The notes beneath the pieces were generated by a model. The model saw only the letters and a program-made list of their open reading frames with translations. It was not told the origin of the DNA and did not search any database. Of a DNA stretch of 64,000 nucleotides, positions 24,166-34,982 are shown piece by piece. Position 1 is the first letter of the stretch, and each line of letters opens with the position of its first letter. The translations under genes and the position numbers were made by a program. The DNA is from Pictodentalium vernedei (taxonomy: Eukaryota > Mollusca > Scaphopoda > Dentaliida > Dentaliidae), in assembly GCA_031216915.1 (NCBI GenBank), contig CM062292.1:74816956-74880955 (forward strand), given 5' to 3'.

Positions 24166-24268
24166 ATAGCAGATCCGCCGCGAGAATTGTACATACATAT
24201 TAGTGTATGACAATCGAGGGTCATGTCCAAGAGAAAAACGGTATGATTATTTTAAAGAATTACATTAG

Positions 24269-24525
24269 TTAACCCTTTACCTAACATGAAAAGCAGACGA
24301 CACTTGCAAAAAAAAAAATTCTTGAATAACTATTTATTTTCATATTGTATCTAAAAACAACATAGGTTATTACCCCTCATTGGAACGAGCTCGACGAGCT
24401 CGTTCCAATGAGGAGTCATAACGTATGTTTTTGAGACAAAAAATGAAAAAAATAATGAAAATTAATTGGCGATTTTTGAGAATAGCGCTGGCCGGTTTTG
24501 GCCGTGACGTTACGTAAAGGGTTAA
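24269..24525. mobile_element. TTAA-flanked hairpin MITE, type 1
   Basis: TTAA on both sides, ends CCCTTTACCTAACATG and CGTTACGTAAAGGG. The core arms read CCTCATTGGAACGAGCTCG and the mirrored CATTCC-type sequence, so the T variant is present in both arms. Confidence 0.9.
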
Positions 24526-24531
24526 ACGAAA

Positions 24532-24881
24532 ATGGCTCAGTGGTTACTGCATTGAACTTCAAACCGAAAGGTTCACGGGTTCGATCCCCGCCAGGGACAG
24601 CTGCGTTGTGTCCTTGGGCAAGGGACTTAATCTCCACTACCCACGTGGGAGGCACGGTAACGCTGTGTACTAAGGCGTACTGCACGTCGATGGTGCGCTT
24701 GTCTTCAACCCATGCTAATCCTGCTTGTGTGGAGTTAGCATGTTGGGGAGCGTGGCAGTTGCTCACCGCTGCTCGGTAGTTCTCTCCAAGTACTCCGGCT
24801 TCCTCCGCCCGTAAAACTGTCCGACACAAAGTGATCCTGGCTTTCGAAAGTGTCGTTAAACCACAATAAATAATTAAGTAG
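24532..24881 (+). mobile_element. SINE inserted at the MITE edge
   Basis: A box TGGCTCAGTGG, B box GGTTCGATCCC, body with GTCCTTGGGCAAGGGACTT, A-rich tail. The 10-bp duplication TTAAACGAAA (24522-24531 and 24882-24891) includes the right TTAA of the adjacent MITE, so the SINE arrived after the MITE. The head differs from the main subfamily. Confidence 0.9.
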
Positions 24882-24905
24882 TTAAACGAAACTAATTCTA
24901 TAAAT

Positions 24906-25097
24906 AATAATAATATAACAATAACATGATTTTGAAGGGCATTACAGTGTATTAACGGCTCAACAGAAATGGTTAATAGCCCAAGAGTTTATTGACGAAG
25001 TCGAGGGCCGGTAATAAGCTCAAGGGCTGTTAACCATTTCTGTTGAGCCGTTGATACACTGTAATGCCCGACAAAGTCATGTTATTTCTATTATTAC
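24906..25097. repeat. 192-bp palindrome
   Basis: Outer arms AATAACATGATTTTGAAGGG / mirror, inner arms ACTGTATTAACGGCTCAAC-type and its mirror. The loop of about 40 bases holds GACGAAGTCGAGGGCCGG. The word AGTGGTAATAATA recurs at 25669, hinting at a larger element to about 25.7 kb. Confidence 0.7.
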
Positions 25098-25548
25098 CAC
25101 TTTCGTACATCGGGGCCATTTCAATTAAATTATATGGGAAATAAGATAAATAAATGAAGTTTGACGTTTTAGAATAAAAAAAAAAACAGCGACACTATCG
25201 TCTGATTTATTGACAAACAAACTGGGTAACATGACTATCGTCTGATCAGTCTACGGCGAAATTTGGGAAGTTAGATGATGAAATGTATCTTCGAAATGCG
25301 AACTTTAGGCAAGGAGTTTATTCATCAAAGATGTCATCACTTATTTTGCGTGTATTGCTTCCTATATTTGATATATTATCAATCCGTGACACAAAGGGAA
25401 ACACTTGAAACAAATGTGTTAATTGTGTTTACAAATTAAAAAAATCCGAATTGAATTTCGATCCAAATGGAAATCTGGGAAAAATATTGTTGATCGGCTG
25501 GGAGATGTGACGTCATTGTCTATATTTAGACGTGTCGGGCTGTTATTG

Positions 25549-25589
25549 ACGTGTTGGGCTGTTATAGTCAATAACGGCCCAACACGTCA
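25549..25589. repeat. Short palindrome
   Basis: GACGTGTTGGGCTGTTAT faces its mirror ATAACGGCCCAACACGTC. Confidence 0.7.
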
Positions 25590-25857
25590 CATGACTTATA
25601 CATGTTGAGCATTACGAGGTTTCAACGCCCGACAAAACATCGTTAATGTGCTGGGAACGCCCGCAAAAGTGGTAATAATAAACGAACGTTTCGGGCTTGT
25701 TGCGCTTATTATTGTCCTGATAAAGCATATTGAGTTAAGTTTCAAGTTTGTACCAATGGTCAATGACCCAAGAACACAGTCGGAAAATTTTAACTCTTAC
25801 CTTAACTCTGGCGTAACTGTGAAAAACAGGATTAAGAATATTAGCATCTCTATGGGT

Positions 25858-25983
25858 GAGGGTGTGAGATGTGGAAATCTCCCCCGAGGGCAAGATATTT
25901 GGGCCAGACACGAGGCTGAGGCTTGCCGAGTATCTGGACCAAATATCTTGTCCCGAGGGTGAGATTTAAAGAACTCACACCCA
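25858..25983. repeat. 126-bp palindrome
   Basis: Arms GGGTGTGAG...CCCCCGAGGGCAAGATATTT face AAATATCTTGTCCCGAGGG...CTCACACCC; the tip is near CACGAGGCTGAGGCTTGCC. No gene in 25.1-26.8 kb is supported. Confidence 0.75.
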
Positions 25984-26840
25984 CGACTATCAGGGATAAT
26001 TTTTCCACCCCCACCACCACCCAAACACTATGACGTCATCAAAAGTAATCCAGGCACATGTCCAGCTATATCGAACACTTTTGTTGTCCATTTCTGAAAT
26101 AAAACTGATTCGCTTATCGGAAAGAGCGCGCAAAAGGTCTGTATATATCACAGGTATACACATATGGAATTGAATACAAACACCGGTAAGGGGTTAAAGA
26201 TTTGTAGGTAAAATGAACATTGGCACATTCATAATGGCGTTCACCCCAAAATTCATATAAAGGAGTCAAGTGTCCTTTGGTCATGCGGTCTGTGTTTTTA
26301 TTTCTATTTTCTTTGACAAACGTTCGTCTGCTAATACTTCCGAAACGTGACGCTCTGTTGTTTGTTTCCGGAAAAACGTGCTATGATTAAATATGCTAAT
26401 AAGCCGGTCACGTGGGTCATGTGATGTGAGATAGATATCACACATGGCCTTCTCACATGATGCACGCATATCTTGCATAGGAAGTGGGGTGAGAAATCAA
26501 TTCTCTTGCTGATCATCATGTGATTTTTTTTAAAAGACTAGATTTGATGCGTTGAGTTGTGTCACACACACACATTCGGCAGGGATTATTTTGGCTATCT
26601 ACAGGGGCAGTTTATGGGACCCTTTCCCAATAACATTTGGGCATAATTCTTCCCAATTCTTAACCCAAAACTTCTCAATCTCAGTTCCCACTCAAACAAA
26701 AATTTAATGCACAACTGATGCCCTGAACTGGGTAGTCTTAAGGCCCCAGAAAACCATTGGTTTTCTGAGGCCTTATGGCCATCCAGTTAAGAAAATCAAT
26801 TGTACACTAAATTTAAATTCCGTGCCTAAGGTAGTCTCTT

Positions 26841-27095
26841 AATAACCCTTTACCCAACGTAACGGCAAAAACCGGCCAGCGCTATTCTCAAAAATCGCCA
26901 ATTAATTTTCATTATTTTTTTCATTTTTTTGTCTCAAAAACATAGCTTATGACACCTCATTGGAACGAGCTCGTCGAGCTCGTTCCAATGAGGGATCATA
27001 ACCTATGTTTTTGAGACAAAACAAAATGAAAAAATTAGTTATTCAAGAATTCTTTTACAAGTGTCGTCTGCTTTTCATGTTAGGTAAAGGGTTAA
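26841..27095. mobile_element. TTAA-flanked hairpin MITE, type 1 (reverse)
   Basis: Opposite orientation to the 24269 copy: CCCTTTACCCAACGTAACGG first and CATGTTAGGTAAAGGGTTAA last. Core arms carry the CATTGG/CCAATG variant in both arms. Confidence 0.88.
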
Positions 27096-27702
27096 TACAA
27101 AGGCAAATGACAAGTTCTTCTTTAATGGTATAAGAACAGTTTGATAACTACATGGACTGCGTAAACGGATTCCATGTGACTGCTTATTATAAAACTTACT
27201 TGTAGTAGGCATATGCATGCAGTTGCTTCGGTATCGGTCTTAAGTCCAGGCCTTGACAATTCCATATTTTGATTAACCCATTAACAGGTTACCCATTTAG
27301 TTTTTCATTAACCTATTCTGAAGCCTAAGTAAATTGTTTCATTAACCTGCTGGTTAGCCAAAAGTCCAAACACGATATGCCGCAGGCATATCCCGAAAGC
27401 CGTAGGCATACGCTGGTGAGGGAGTTTGGGAGGGCAATGTAGAGTTATGCCCCTTCTGTTGGCAACATGCGATGACTTCCGACGATGAAAATATCAACGA
27501 AACAAATACGCAATCACAAGAAATAAAGAGTTGTGCGTCTTCTGTTGGCAGCATTGCATATAAGAGTTATGCCTCTTCTATTGGCAGCATTGCGTATAGC
27601 GGTGAACAGGTCCAGAATTGATGTGGCTGCGGCCCCATCATACACCAGGCTGCAGTACATTTCAATTTCCACAAACTGCAATAATGGGTTTCTAATTATG
27701 CT

Positions 27703-27798
27703 CGCAGTAGCCCAAACATGGCCTGAAAGTCCGTAACAAGGACGTACCAAACCAAAAAATTATATTACGGACTTTCAGGCCATGTTTGGACTATGCTT
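27703..27798. repeat. Palindrome with 34-bp arms
   Basis: Arms GCCCAAACATGGCCTGAAAG and CTTTCAGGCCATGTTTGGAC flank a 27-base spacer with GTACCAAACCAAAAAATTAT. A nearly identical spacer word occurs at about 56953. 27099-27700 holds three diverged AGTTATGCCCCTTCTGTTGG units and no supported gene. Confidence 0.7.
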
Positions 27799-28499
27799 AC
27801 AGCTGAATAATAAGTACAAATTGAATATTTGTATGTGTACTACTTTCTGTTCAGGCATCTAATATCCCGATCGTAAAAAAGTTGGTTAACTGATTGATCC
27901 TTTTGGTTAACCGATAGTCCGTTCGCCTCAGTTTTTGTTTGCGTACTCTCTTGGGGAACGGAACGATCGTTCGCCTGAATTGTCGAGGCCTGAAGTCATA
28001 CGTAAAATTTCTCATTCTTTGTCTGTTTCCCCTCTTAAACAAATTCCCTATTGGAGCCTCATGGCGCAATATTTTCACAATGGCATGGGCCCCGAAACCT
28101 TCCCCAAACAGGACAGAAGAATCCCTGGTCGGTCATAGAAATGGGAGTCTTCAGTACCCGATTCGGGTATCCTAGCATGACCAACTTAAAGTATCAGTGG
28201 CGTCGCGGCTACTTTATGTTTATTTTATCCATTCACTAAAAATTTAATCAGTTTTACTTTCCCAACATAGGATTGGTTCATTCCGTACCAGACGACATTT
28301 GTTAAAATTGCTAAACCTGAATGGATGAACAGGACAATGTTTTTAACCACGCCCTATAACTGAAATTATTAGGAAATTTGAACTAAAGCTATCAAGTAAG
28401 CTCCTCGTACTTTGTCAGTTGAATATGCATCAATCGTCAATTAAATATCAACCCTTCGAGTAACAAATATTTTTTTTTTTAAATAAACAATAAAAATAC

Positions 28500-29940
28500 G
28501 AAGATCTCAATTCAGAGATAATAAGTCTTAATTCAGATGTACGTAAGTCTTAATTTAAGAAACATTGTCAGTCATAAATCAGAGATACGTAAATCTTAAT
28601 TCAGAGCTAATAAGTCTTAATTCAGAGATACATACAGTACGTGGAGAGTGTATTATCACTAAATCACCCGCAGAGTGGAGAATCCACCCGAGGAATGATT
28701 GCAAATTTGTTGCAAGGCATAACCAGCACCAGCAAAGTTTCAGCCAATGGACCTCCGGGTTAAACCCGGAGGTCCATTGGCTGAAACATTGCTTGTGTTT
28801 TTTGTCGATATGTACACAATTTGAAAGTTATAGCTTGGGTGATAACTCCACTCCGCGGGTGATTAATTTACAGTCCACTCTCCACGTACTATAAATCTTA
28901 ATTTAAGAATCATTGTCAGTCATAATTCAGAGATACATAAATCTTAATTCAGAGATAATACGTCCTAATTCAGAGACACGTAAATCTTAATTTAAGAGTC
29001 ATTATCAGTCCTTATTCAGAGATACGCAAATCTTAATTCAGAGATAATAAGTCTTATTTCAGAGATAAGAAATCTTAATTCAGAGATATAACATGAGGCC
29101 TGTAGCTAACACCCCCTGGCCGCAAAAAAAAAAAATATAATAATCTAAGTCGAAAGAGTGAAAAGGTCCATGACTCTAGAAAAATGTGTAGAAGAAACTG
29201 ACGCTACATGGGTATCGTTTCCCAATTATGCCCAATCACAGCATCAAATATCGTTCAAATCGGAGTAGCGGTGGCTGAGATACAATGGCAAATGCTGGCA
29301 CGGACGGACGGACGGATGGACTTTCTTAAAAAACTGGAGTTGTGAGCTAAATGTTTGGCCGAAAAATTGATCATTTTAAAAAGTTCCGACAGCCGCTAAA
29401 AAAGTCGTTTTTTCGGAAATGTTTGGGGGGGGGGGATAGAAATGGCTAGATCCCCCAGAATAAACCTGAAAAGGGGACAGCGCTAACTCCAGCCGTTAAT
29501 TGACCATAAACCTGAACACAAACCCCGAAAAATCGCTACAGATCGATTCTTGCCTCGTAAGTCTCTATTTTCAGACATGAACCTCATAATATTTGTACGT
29601 AAGATCATAATCTGGAAGTACGCTCATAATGCCTGTCCGGACAAAAAAAAAAACAACAACAAAAAACAACAACCCATAAGTTCCGTATTATTGCCCGGTC
29701 GACGGAGGTCTCCACTAGATACCCCTTCGACTTTTCAAGTCGGGGGCAAAATAAATCTTAATTCATAGACACGAAAATATTAATTCAGAGTATATACGTC
29801 TTAATTCAGAGATACGTAAGTCTTATTTCAGAGATACGCAAATCTTAATTCAGAGATAGTAAGTTTTGCTTCAGAGATAATAAGTTCTAATTCAGAGATA
29901 CTTAAGTCTTAATTTTGGAGACATTGTTAGTCTTACTAAG
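28500..29940. repeat. TTAATTCAGAGATA minisatellite, split by insertions
   Basis: Units of about 20 bp (TCTTAATTCAGAGATAATAA and variants) run 28500-28637, 28894-29095 and 29753-29940. The gaps are a hairpin MITE (28638-28893) and an unrelated 0.66-kb insert (29096-29752) with no recognisable gene. Confidence 0.85.
28638..28893. mobile_element. Hairpin MITE with AGTACGTGGAGAGTG ends
   Basis: TIR AGTACGTGGAGAGTG / CACTCTCCACGTACT. The core is a perfect hairpin, arms CAGCCAATGGACCTCCGGG and mirror. The same core recurs at 43209-43285 inside different ends. It is inserted in the 28.5-kb minisatellite. Confidence 0.8.
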
Positions 29941-30208
29941 ACACTCTCCGATGAACTGTAACAAGGCAAAGAGACACGTGAACAAATTCTGACAGCGCCA
30001 AAACTAATTTAGCACCCAACAGTTAATGCATACATTTTTGCAAACAGGAAGGTTCTTTTCTGGTTTACCGTTTGCTTCGATGAAAATAAATAGGTCTAAA
30101 TAAAAAATTACCCTCACACATCCAATCATAAAAATCCGATGATAATGTAGATATTTATTTTTTTATGTCCCCATTTAAATAGGGTAATTACATGAAATAT
30201 GAACTCAC

Positions 30209-30293
30209 AAAGTAACTCTCCGGACGTTCCCACACGGAAATCTGTACCATACTTTTCGCTCAATGCGGCAGCAGCGTCTTGCGCAACGGCTCT
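30209..30293 (-). CDS. Metallocarboxypeptidase (M14A), internal exon
   Basis: An 85-bp exon between acceptor TGTTTACAG and donor GTGAGT. It starts in phase 0, matching the end of exon 63799-64000, and ends in phase 1, matching exon 21644-21819. It encodes RAVAQDAAAALSEKYGTDF and then RVGTSGELL. This aligns with carboxypeptidase A QVAKSAVAALKSLYGTSY-KYGSIITTI, the helix and strand before the catalytic Tyr248 loop. The length and both junctions agree with the enzyme fold having no residues missing. Intron 1 (33,505 bp) lies upstream and intron 2 (8,389 bp) downstream. A MITE end sits 48 bp from its acceptor. I infer one gene from order, strand, phase and alignment; a transcript would settle it. 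Confidence 0.87.
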
Positions 30294-30502
30294 CTGTAAA
30301 CATGAAAATATATTGTTATAATCCGTAGTTTGATATACTTGTACAGTACAGTCGCCGTGGATTGGTCGTAATCCACTCGTGGACAATGATGTCCGCGCCT
30401 GCGTTTACCGGGTAATAAAAATCATCATCAGCAAAATTTTAATTAATGAAGCACCGGGTTGTACCCGGTGCTTCATTAATTAAATTTTTGATGGTTATTC
30501 CT

Positions 30503-30990
30503 GTAAATGGGAACGTGACAGCCATTACTTACTTCTAGTTCCTTATTCGACATTCGTTATCAACCGATAATTTGGTTGATATTTATTTATCAGTGTTTAA
30601 GGTAACATATTTCTGCATAATGGCTAATCATGACCACAGCAGTTTTACGGGTGGAGGAAGTCGGACTAACGGCGAGCAACTGTCAGCTCTCCAACATAGT
30701 AACTCCACACAAGCAGGGTTAGCATTGGTTGAAGACATGTGCACCATCGACGTGCAGTACGCCTTAGTACACAACGTCACCGTGCCCCCACGTGGGCAAT
30801 TGGGGTGAAGTGTCTTGCCCAAGGACCCAACGCAGTTGCCGCAGGTGGGATTCGAACCGAGGACCTTTCGGCTTGCAGCCTACACCTCTAACTACTGAAC
30901 CACCGCACCCCAGTTGGTTGATAGTGAATCTCGAATAAGGAATTGGGAATAAGTAACGGTAACGGCTGTTACGTCCATCCTTATAATTAG
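30503..30990. mobile_element. Inner MITE (GGGAACGTGACAGCC ends)
   Basis: Left arm GGGAACGTGACAGCCATTAC...CCTTATTCGACATTCG; right arm GAATCTCGAATAAGG...GTAACGGCTGTTACGTCC. It is itself split by the SINE at 30582-30913. Confidence 0.65.
30582..30913 (-). mobile_element. SINE with TTGGTTGATA duplication
   Basis: Main SINE family on the minus strand, B box GGTTCGAATCC. Target duplication TTGGTTGATA at 30572-30581 and 30914-30923. Confidence 0.92.
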
Positions 30991-31360
30991 TGTCTAGTGT
31001 CTAATATTTTTGCGTCCGTGGAAATATTACCCGCCCGTGGAAAGTGACCAGTCCACGGCGGCTGTACTGTAAAAATTACTGTATCTCTAATTTCTCTTGT
31101 CATAAGGTTGATAGTGTGACCCCACCCCACACCAGAAGTATATTGCTCAAAGTGAAACATAGAAACACAACTGCACAGTTTGGACACAACCCGTTGCGAA
31201 TATTATAATCACTGAATTTATGTGTAAAATGCATATCAATCCAGTGGCGTCGCTAAGGAGGAGTTATGACTGTTTGTGTGTGTGTGGGGTGGGGGGGGGG
31301 GGGGAGGGGCTTCACAATATTTTTTTCAGTCAGTACATTCTCATCTGGAGTTTTGAGTAT

Positions 31361-31768
31361 TTATTTTTTTAATTTATTTATTTATTATGGTTTAACGACA
31401 CATTAACAACCAAGGTCATATCGTGTCGGTGACAGTTTTACGGGTGGAGGGAGCCTGTGTACCCAGAGAGAACCACCGAGCAACGACGAGCAGCTGCCAG
31501 CTCACCAACATCGTAACTCCGCACTGCAGCGCAGGCATGGTTAGACTGTCTGAAGACATTGCGCACTATCGACTTGCAGTACGCCTCAGCACACGGCGTC
31601 ATCGTGCCGCCATGTGAACAATCGGGGTTAAGTGCCTTGCCCAATGACACAACGTGGAAGTTCGAATCGATCGCTCAGACGGTCACCCATCCAAGGGCTA
31701 ACCGGGCTCGACGTTGCTTAACGTCGGTGATCTGACGAGAACAGGTTACCGCAATGCCATCGCGCCCC
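31361..31768 (-). mobile_element. SINE with 5S rRNA-derived head
   Basis: On the minus strand the first about 100 bases resemble 5S rRNA: CGTCAGATCACCGACGTTAA, AAGCAACGTCG, CCCGGTTAG and CTTGGATGGGTGACCG, covering the internal promoter (A box, IE, C box). The rest is the same body and (AAAT)-type tail as the tRNA-headed SINEs. Target duplication CTGGAGTTTTGA(G/A)TAT at 31345-31360 and 31769-31784, 15 of 16 matching. Confidence 0.9.
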
Positions 31769-31967
31769 CTGGAGTTTTGAATATAGATTCGCTCTTGCTT
31801 GTCATCATATACTTTCAAATAAATGGAGGTCAACAGCATCCGATTCGGTCTGTCGGGAGCCCGGCATGGCCAATTTGTAATACCGGTAGGTGGCCTTTTA
31901 TTTAACCCTTTAAACCCTGGTGGTATCGCTCATGTCAGTTCACGGACAGCAATTGGAAGAGACCATA

Positions 31968-32075
31968 TTCATTATTTGGGAGTAGACCAGTTAAAATTTT
32001 TAGCGTGCAGCCTTGAGGTTTCATGTTGAAAATATTAATTTGTCTACGCCACACATCACTTAGCACCCATCCTAC
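31968..32075. repeat. Hairpin repeat shared with 12335-12445
   Basis: AGTAGACCAGTTAAAATTTT and AAAATATTAATTTGTCTACG arms, followed by CCACACATCACTTAGCACCC, as at 12335-12445. It ends at the TTAA of the next MITE. Confidence 0.7.
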
Positions 32076-32326
32076 TTAACCCTTTACCTAACATGAAAAG
32101 CAGACGACACTTGCAAAAAAAATTATTGAATAACTAATTTTTTTCATTTTTTGTCTCAAAAACATAGGTTATGACCCCTCGTTGGAACGAGCTCGACGAG
32201 CTCGTTCCAACGAGGGGTCATAACCTATGTTTTTGAGACAAAAAATGAAAATATTTTGAAAATTAATTGGCGATTTTTGAGAATAGCGCTGGCCCGTTTT
32301 GGCCGTTACGTTTGGTAAAGGGTTAA
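32076..32326. mobile_element. TTAA-flanked hairpin MITE, type 1
   Basis: TTAA both sides, CCCTTTACCTAACATG left end, GTTTGGTAAAGGG right end, perfectly mirrored CGTTGGAACGAGCTCG core. Confidence 0.92.
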
Positions 32327-32409
32327 TGAAATTATGACGTAGCATGTTGCTGAACAGGAAAACGGCCTCTCCGGTTCGAAGGATCAAATAAGATGGTGTG
32401 TCACAAGTA

Positions 32410-32560
32410 CTATATGTTTGGAAGATTTAAAATTCTGAAATTCAAAGATCTGTACAAACTTAACGTCCTTCTCTTTATGTTGGCCTATGACTGGTTTCAA
32501 CACAGACTGCCTGTGAGTTTCGAAAGTACCTTCAAACTTTGCGGAAGCTAATTTCGGACA
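32410..32560 (+). pseudogene. LINE reverse transcriptase C-terminal fragment
   Basis: One frame reads KFKDLYKLNVLLFMLAYDWF then RLPVSFESTF. It parallels LNDIYKLQVLLFMHDWRN and KLPMSFNNTF in the LINE ORF at 53084-56206. Only this piece of the thumb/C-terminal region is clear; the following 0.4 kb may be its decayed 3' part. Truncated at both ends. Confidence 0.6.
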
Positions 32561-33160
32561 AATACGAAGAGAGGTCCACTTAACCTACCTAACCTCACCT
32601 CCACCATGGAATCGTTACACCCTGAAACACACCATAAGCTCCGATTACAGCTCAATAACACTCGGAGACTCATGTTTCGGGAATCTCATGCACATAATTA
32701 ACACCGCATTTTCCACCAATGCGACTCACAAAACGCCGTACCTGCTGATTTCCAACTCTGAGCCCTGAACAATCGACCTACTTGTGGCTTGCCTAGGATC
32801 CTTCTATGGTGACCATGCGTTTTAAGCCTAATCCCGTTACCGCTCTACCTACTACCAATACAGGATACCAAAAACCACAAGTTAACCAAGAACCAACCAA
32901 CCCCTCCTTAAATTGGGGGCTCTGGGCCATGTAATACTACACTGTAATGAACATGGCATTCCGTGGACAACATGCTCACGGACTGATGGCGTCCTCTTAT
33001 ACATAAGCTCAAATTACCACACCTCCAATAATTACTCCCCTTGTTGCGTTTGTAAACATCGTCTGTTTTGTTTACATTTTTCGAGAAGTGCGCACCATTT
33101 AATTATTCGTTGAGTTAACTTCCCCAATGACATTTTAGCATGTCGTGCATAATAAATACG

Positions 33161-33365
33161 TTACAGGGCGTTTAGTTGGCAGATACAGTGTCATATACGG
33201 CTCAGAGAAAACAATATTAGGTTCGGCGAACTGGCAGATACAGTGTCATATACGACTCAGAGAAAACAATAATATTGTCAATATTAGGTTCGGCTTCGCC
33301 GAATCTAATATTGTTTTCTCTGAGTCGTATATTACACTGTATCTGCCAACTAAACGCCCTGTAAC
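33161..33365. repeat. Palindrome with an internally duplicated left arm
   Basis: CAGGGCGTTTAGTTGGCAGA at the left faces TCTGCCAACTAAACGCCCTG at the right. The tip is TTCGGCTTCGCCGAA. The segment TGGCAGATACAGTGTCATAT occurs twice in the left arm, making it longer than the right. Confidence 0.8.
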
Positions 33366-33690
33366 TTATATTACTAGACCTGAATTTAAAAGAATTCTTA
33401 CGGGCAGAATGTCTTCTAGCTGTGGGCCGCACTCAAGATAAATAATGGATTGAAGCAAATTTATATATCTCTTTTACTTGAACTGTCCAATTTAGGTCGC
33501 TTCATTTGCAGCAAACAGTCAGAAGGCCGCAAGCAGAAAGTCATCCCCAAGAAAGCAATTTAACTGCCAAGTCTAGTACAACCCTTACATAGTAAATTCT
33601 GGGCCCGTAAACAGTGTTGCAATACATTCCTTAGGGAGATGACAGGAAGACAGCCAATCTGCCTTTGTCATCTCCCCATAGTATACATAG

Positions 33691-33858
33691 ATATTATCAT
33701 AACAGTGTGTTGATCCGTGATGTCGTATCACGTCGAGTTGAGGTGGCCAGATTTTCGGATCACACGAGCTGTCGCAGGCAGCGAGTGTGATCCGAAAATC
33801 TGGCCACCTCAACGAGACGTGATGCGACGACACGGATCAACACACTGTTATGATGATA
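33691..33858. repeat. 168-bp palindrome, about 80-bp arms
   Basis: ATCATAACAGTGTGTTGATC ... GAGGTGGCCAGATTTTCGGA faces the mirror; loop GTCGCAGGC. Confidence 0.85.
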
Positions 33859-33949
33859 TGTTTATCATATGACATTGTTTCGATGTCAAATTCACCCATA
33901 TTTGCCATTTTATTTAATATGCGGTGAAAAGCCGGTTACAAAATAGCAG

Positions 33950-34253
33950 ACGAAACAACAACGACTTCCCTAGTTACGAAAACTATTCACGGAAACTCTC
34001 GGATATTTCCGTGGGAGTGTGATATGGATTTTTGATTTCCGTAAGAGTGTGTTATGGACTTTTGATCCGGAAAAATCTCACCCGGTGTGATACAACAGTT
34101 TGGAAAACATCGTCAAACAGTAGTGATATTTAGGGTAAAAATGTCATAGTCATATGATAAAACATGTTATATATTAATTGAACTATATGATTGTAACCAT
34201 TGTATTTCCTGTACGCTACTGAACGAATAAATATCTATCTATCTGTCTATCAA
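33950..34253 (+). mobile_element. LINE 3' end with (ATCT)n tail
   Basis: The stretch from GTGTTATGGACTTTTGATCC to ATTTAGGGTAAAAATG matches the reverse complement of about 40534-40640. The final GAACGAATAAATATCTATCT looks like a LINE 3' UTR with microsatellite tail. 33420-33690 and 34254-34650 show no gene. Confidence 0.55.
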
Positions 34254-34654
34254 AATGTAGGCGAAATCTGCTGTGAAGATTATATTTAGCTTTTTTGTGG
34301 GGACCGCGGGAACATTTCAATGAAGTCTCCAGGTTTGTTATGACACGCCTGTTCTATGATATCCCCACCTACAGCAACATTATGAATGGAAATCGTTGAC
34401 GGACTATTTGTAAATAGAAAGCAAATTTCACTGGAATTTTCTACAAATCGCGCACCGCAATTACAATTTGAATCGTTACCTAAAAATCGTCAGTAGGCAA
34501 GTAGAACACCTTGTAACTCAGGGGACGAATAGGAAACTCCGGGTCTGTTCGCAAATTTGGTTGGCGATAAAATGTGGGCTTTCTTGTTGATAGTTGTCCA
34601 ATGAATTGCCGAGTGCTTTTCTAACAATTGTTTTTATAGAGGTGAAGCCGTGTA

Positions 34655-34800
34655 ATAAACACAGAACGACAGCCGTGTATGAACTGGTAATCGATATGAC
34701 ACTTGTGCCATCACGCTGCCTACCGTTCTATCCTTCAGCGCTGGCTCTCGTGACATATCGATTAATCCATTCACACACGCCTGTCGTTCTGTGTATGAAC
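34655..34800. repeat. Imperfect palindrome
   Basis: CACAGAACGACAGCCGTGTA ... ATCGATATG faces CATATCGAT ... CGCCTGTCGTTCTGTG, with a long interior. Confidence 0.65.
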
Positions 34801-34982
34801 TGTAATCCCGACTGACTAATACTCCAACTGCACCACCAGAGCATGCCTCCAACGAAGCCTTCAATGAAGACATGCCTTGACGGTGTAGCAGGAATATTGG
34901 AACAGTCGGAACTTGTACCAACACACCCGAGACAATGGAGGCTTGCACACCGAACTGGCGTCTTCGAAACGCACATGCTTCG

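Larger units (their letters stand above)
30342..31071. mobile_element. MITE with TACAGTACAG ends, copy A, with nested inserts
   Basis: TIR TACAGTACAGTCGCCGTGG and CCACGGCGGCTGTACTGTA. The core hairpin at about 30420-30492 has arms AATTAATGAAGCACCGGGT and mirror. Copy B at 35637-35852 lacks the 30503-30990 block, so that block is a later insertion. The left end is 48 bp from the exon 30209-30293 acceptor. Confidence 0.85.

Noticed and set aside
25648-25962. A 104-codon plus-strand frame
   Set aside because: It runs into the palindrome at 25858-25983 and resembles no family; its minus-strand mirror is equally open.
27601-27700. An exon-like segment on the minus strand (FVEIEMYCSLVYDGAAATS) after TTATTGCAG
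   Set aside because: No family is recognised, no partner exon fits, and the adjacent sequence is a minisatellite and a palindrome.
31680-31768. A true 5S rRNA gene
   Set aside because: Only part of 5S is present, joined to a SINE body and tail and flanked by a target duplication.
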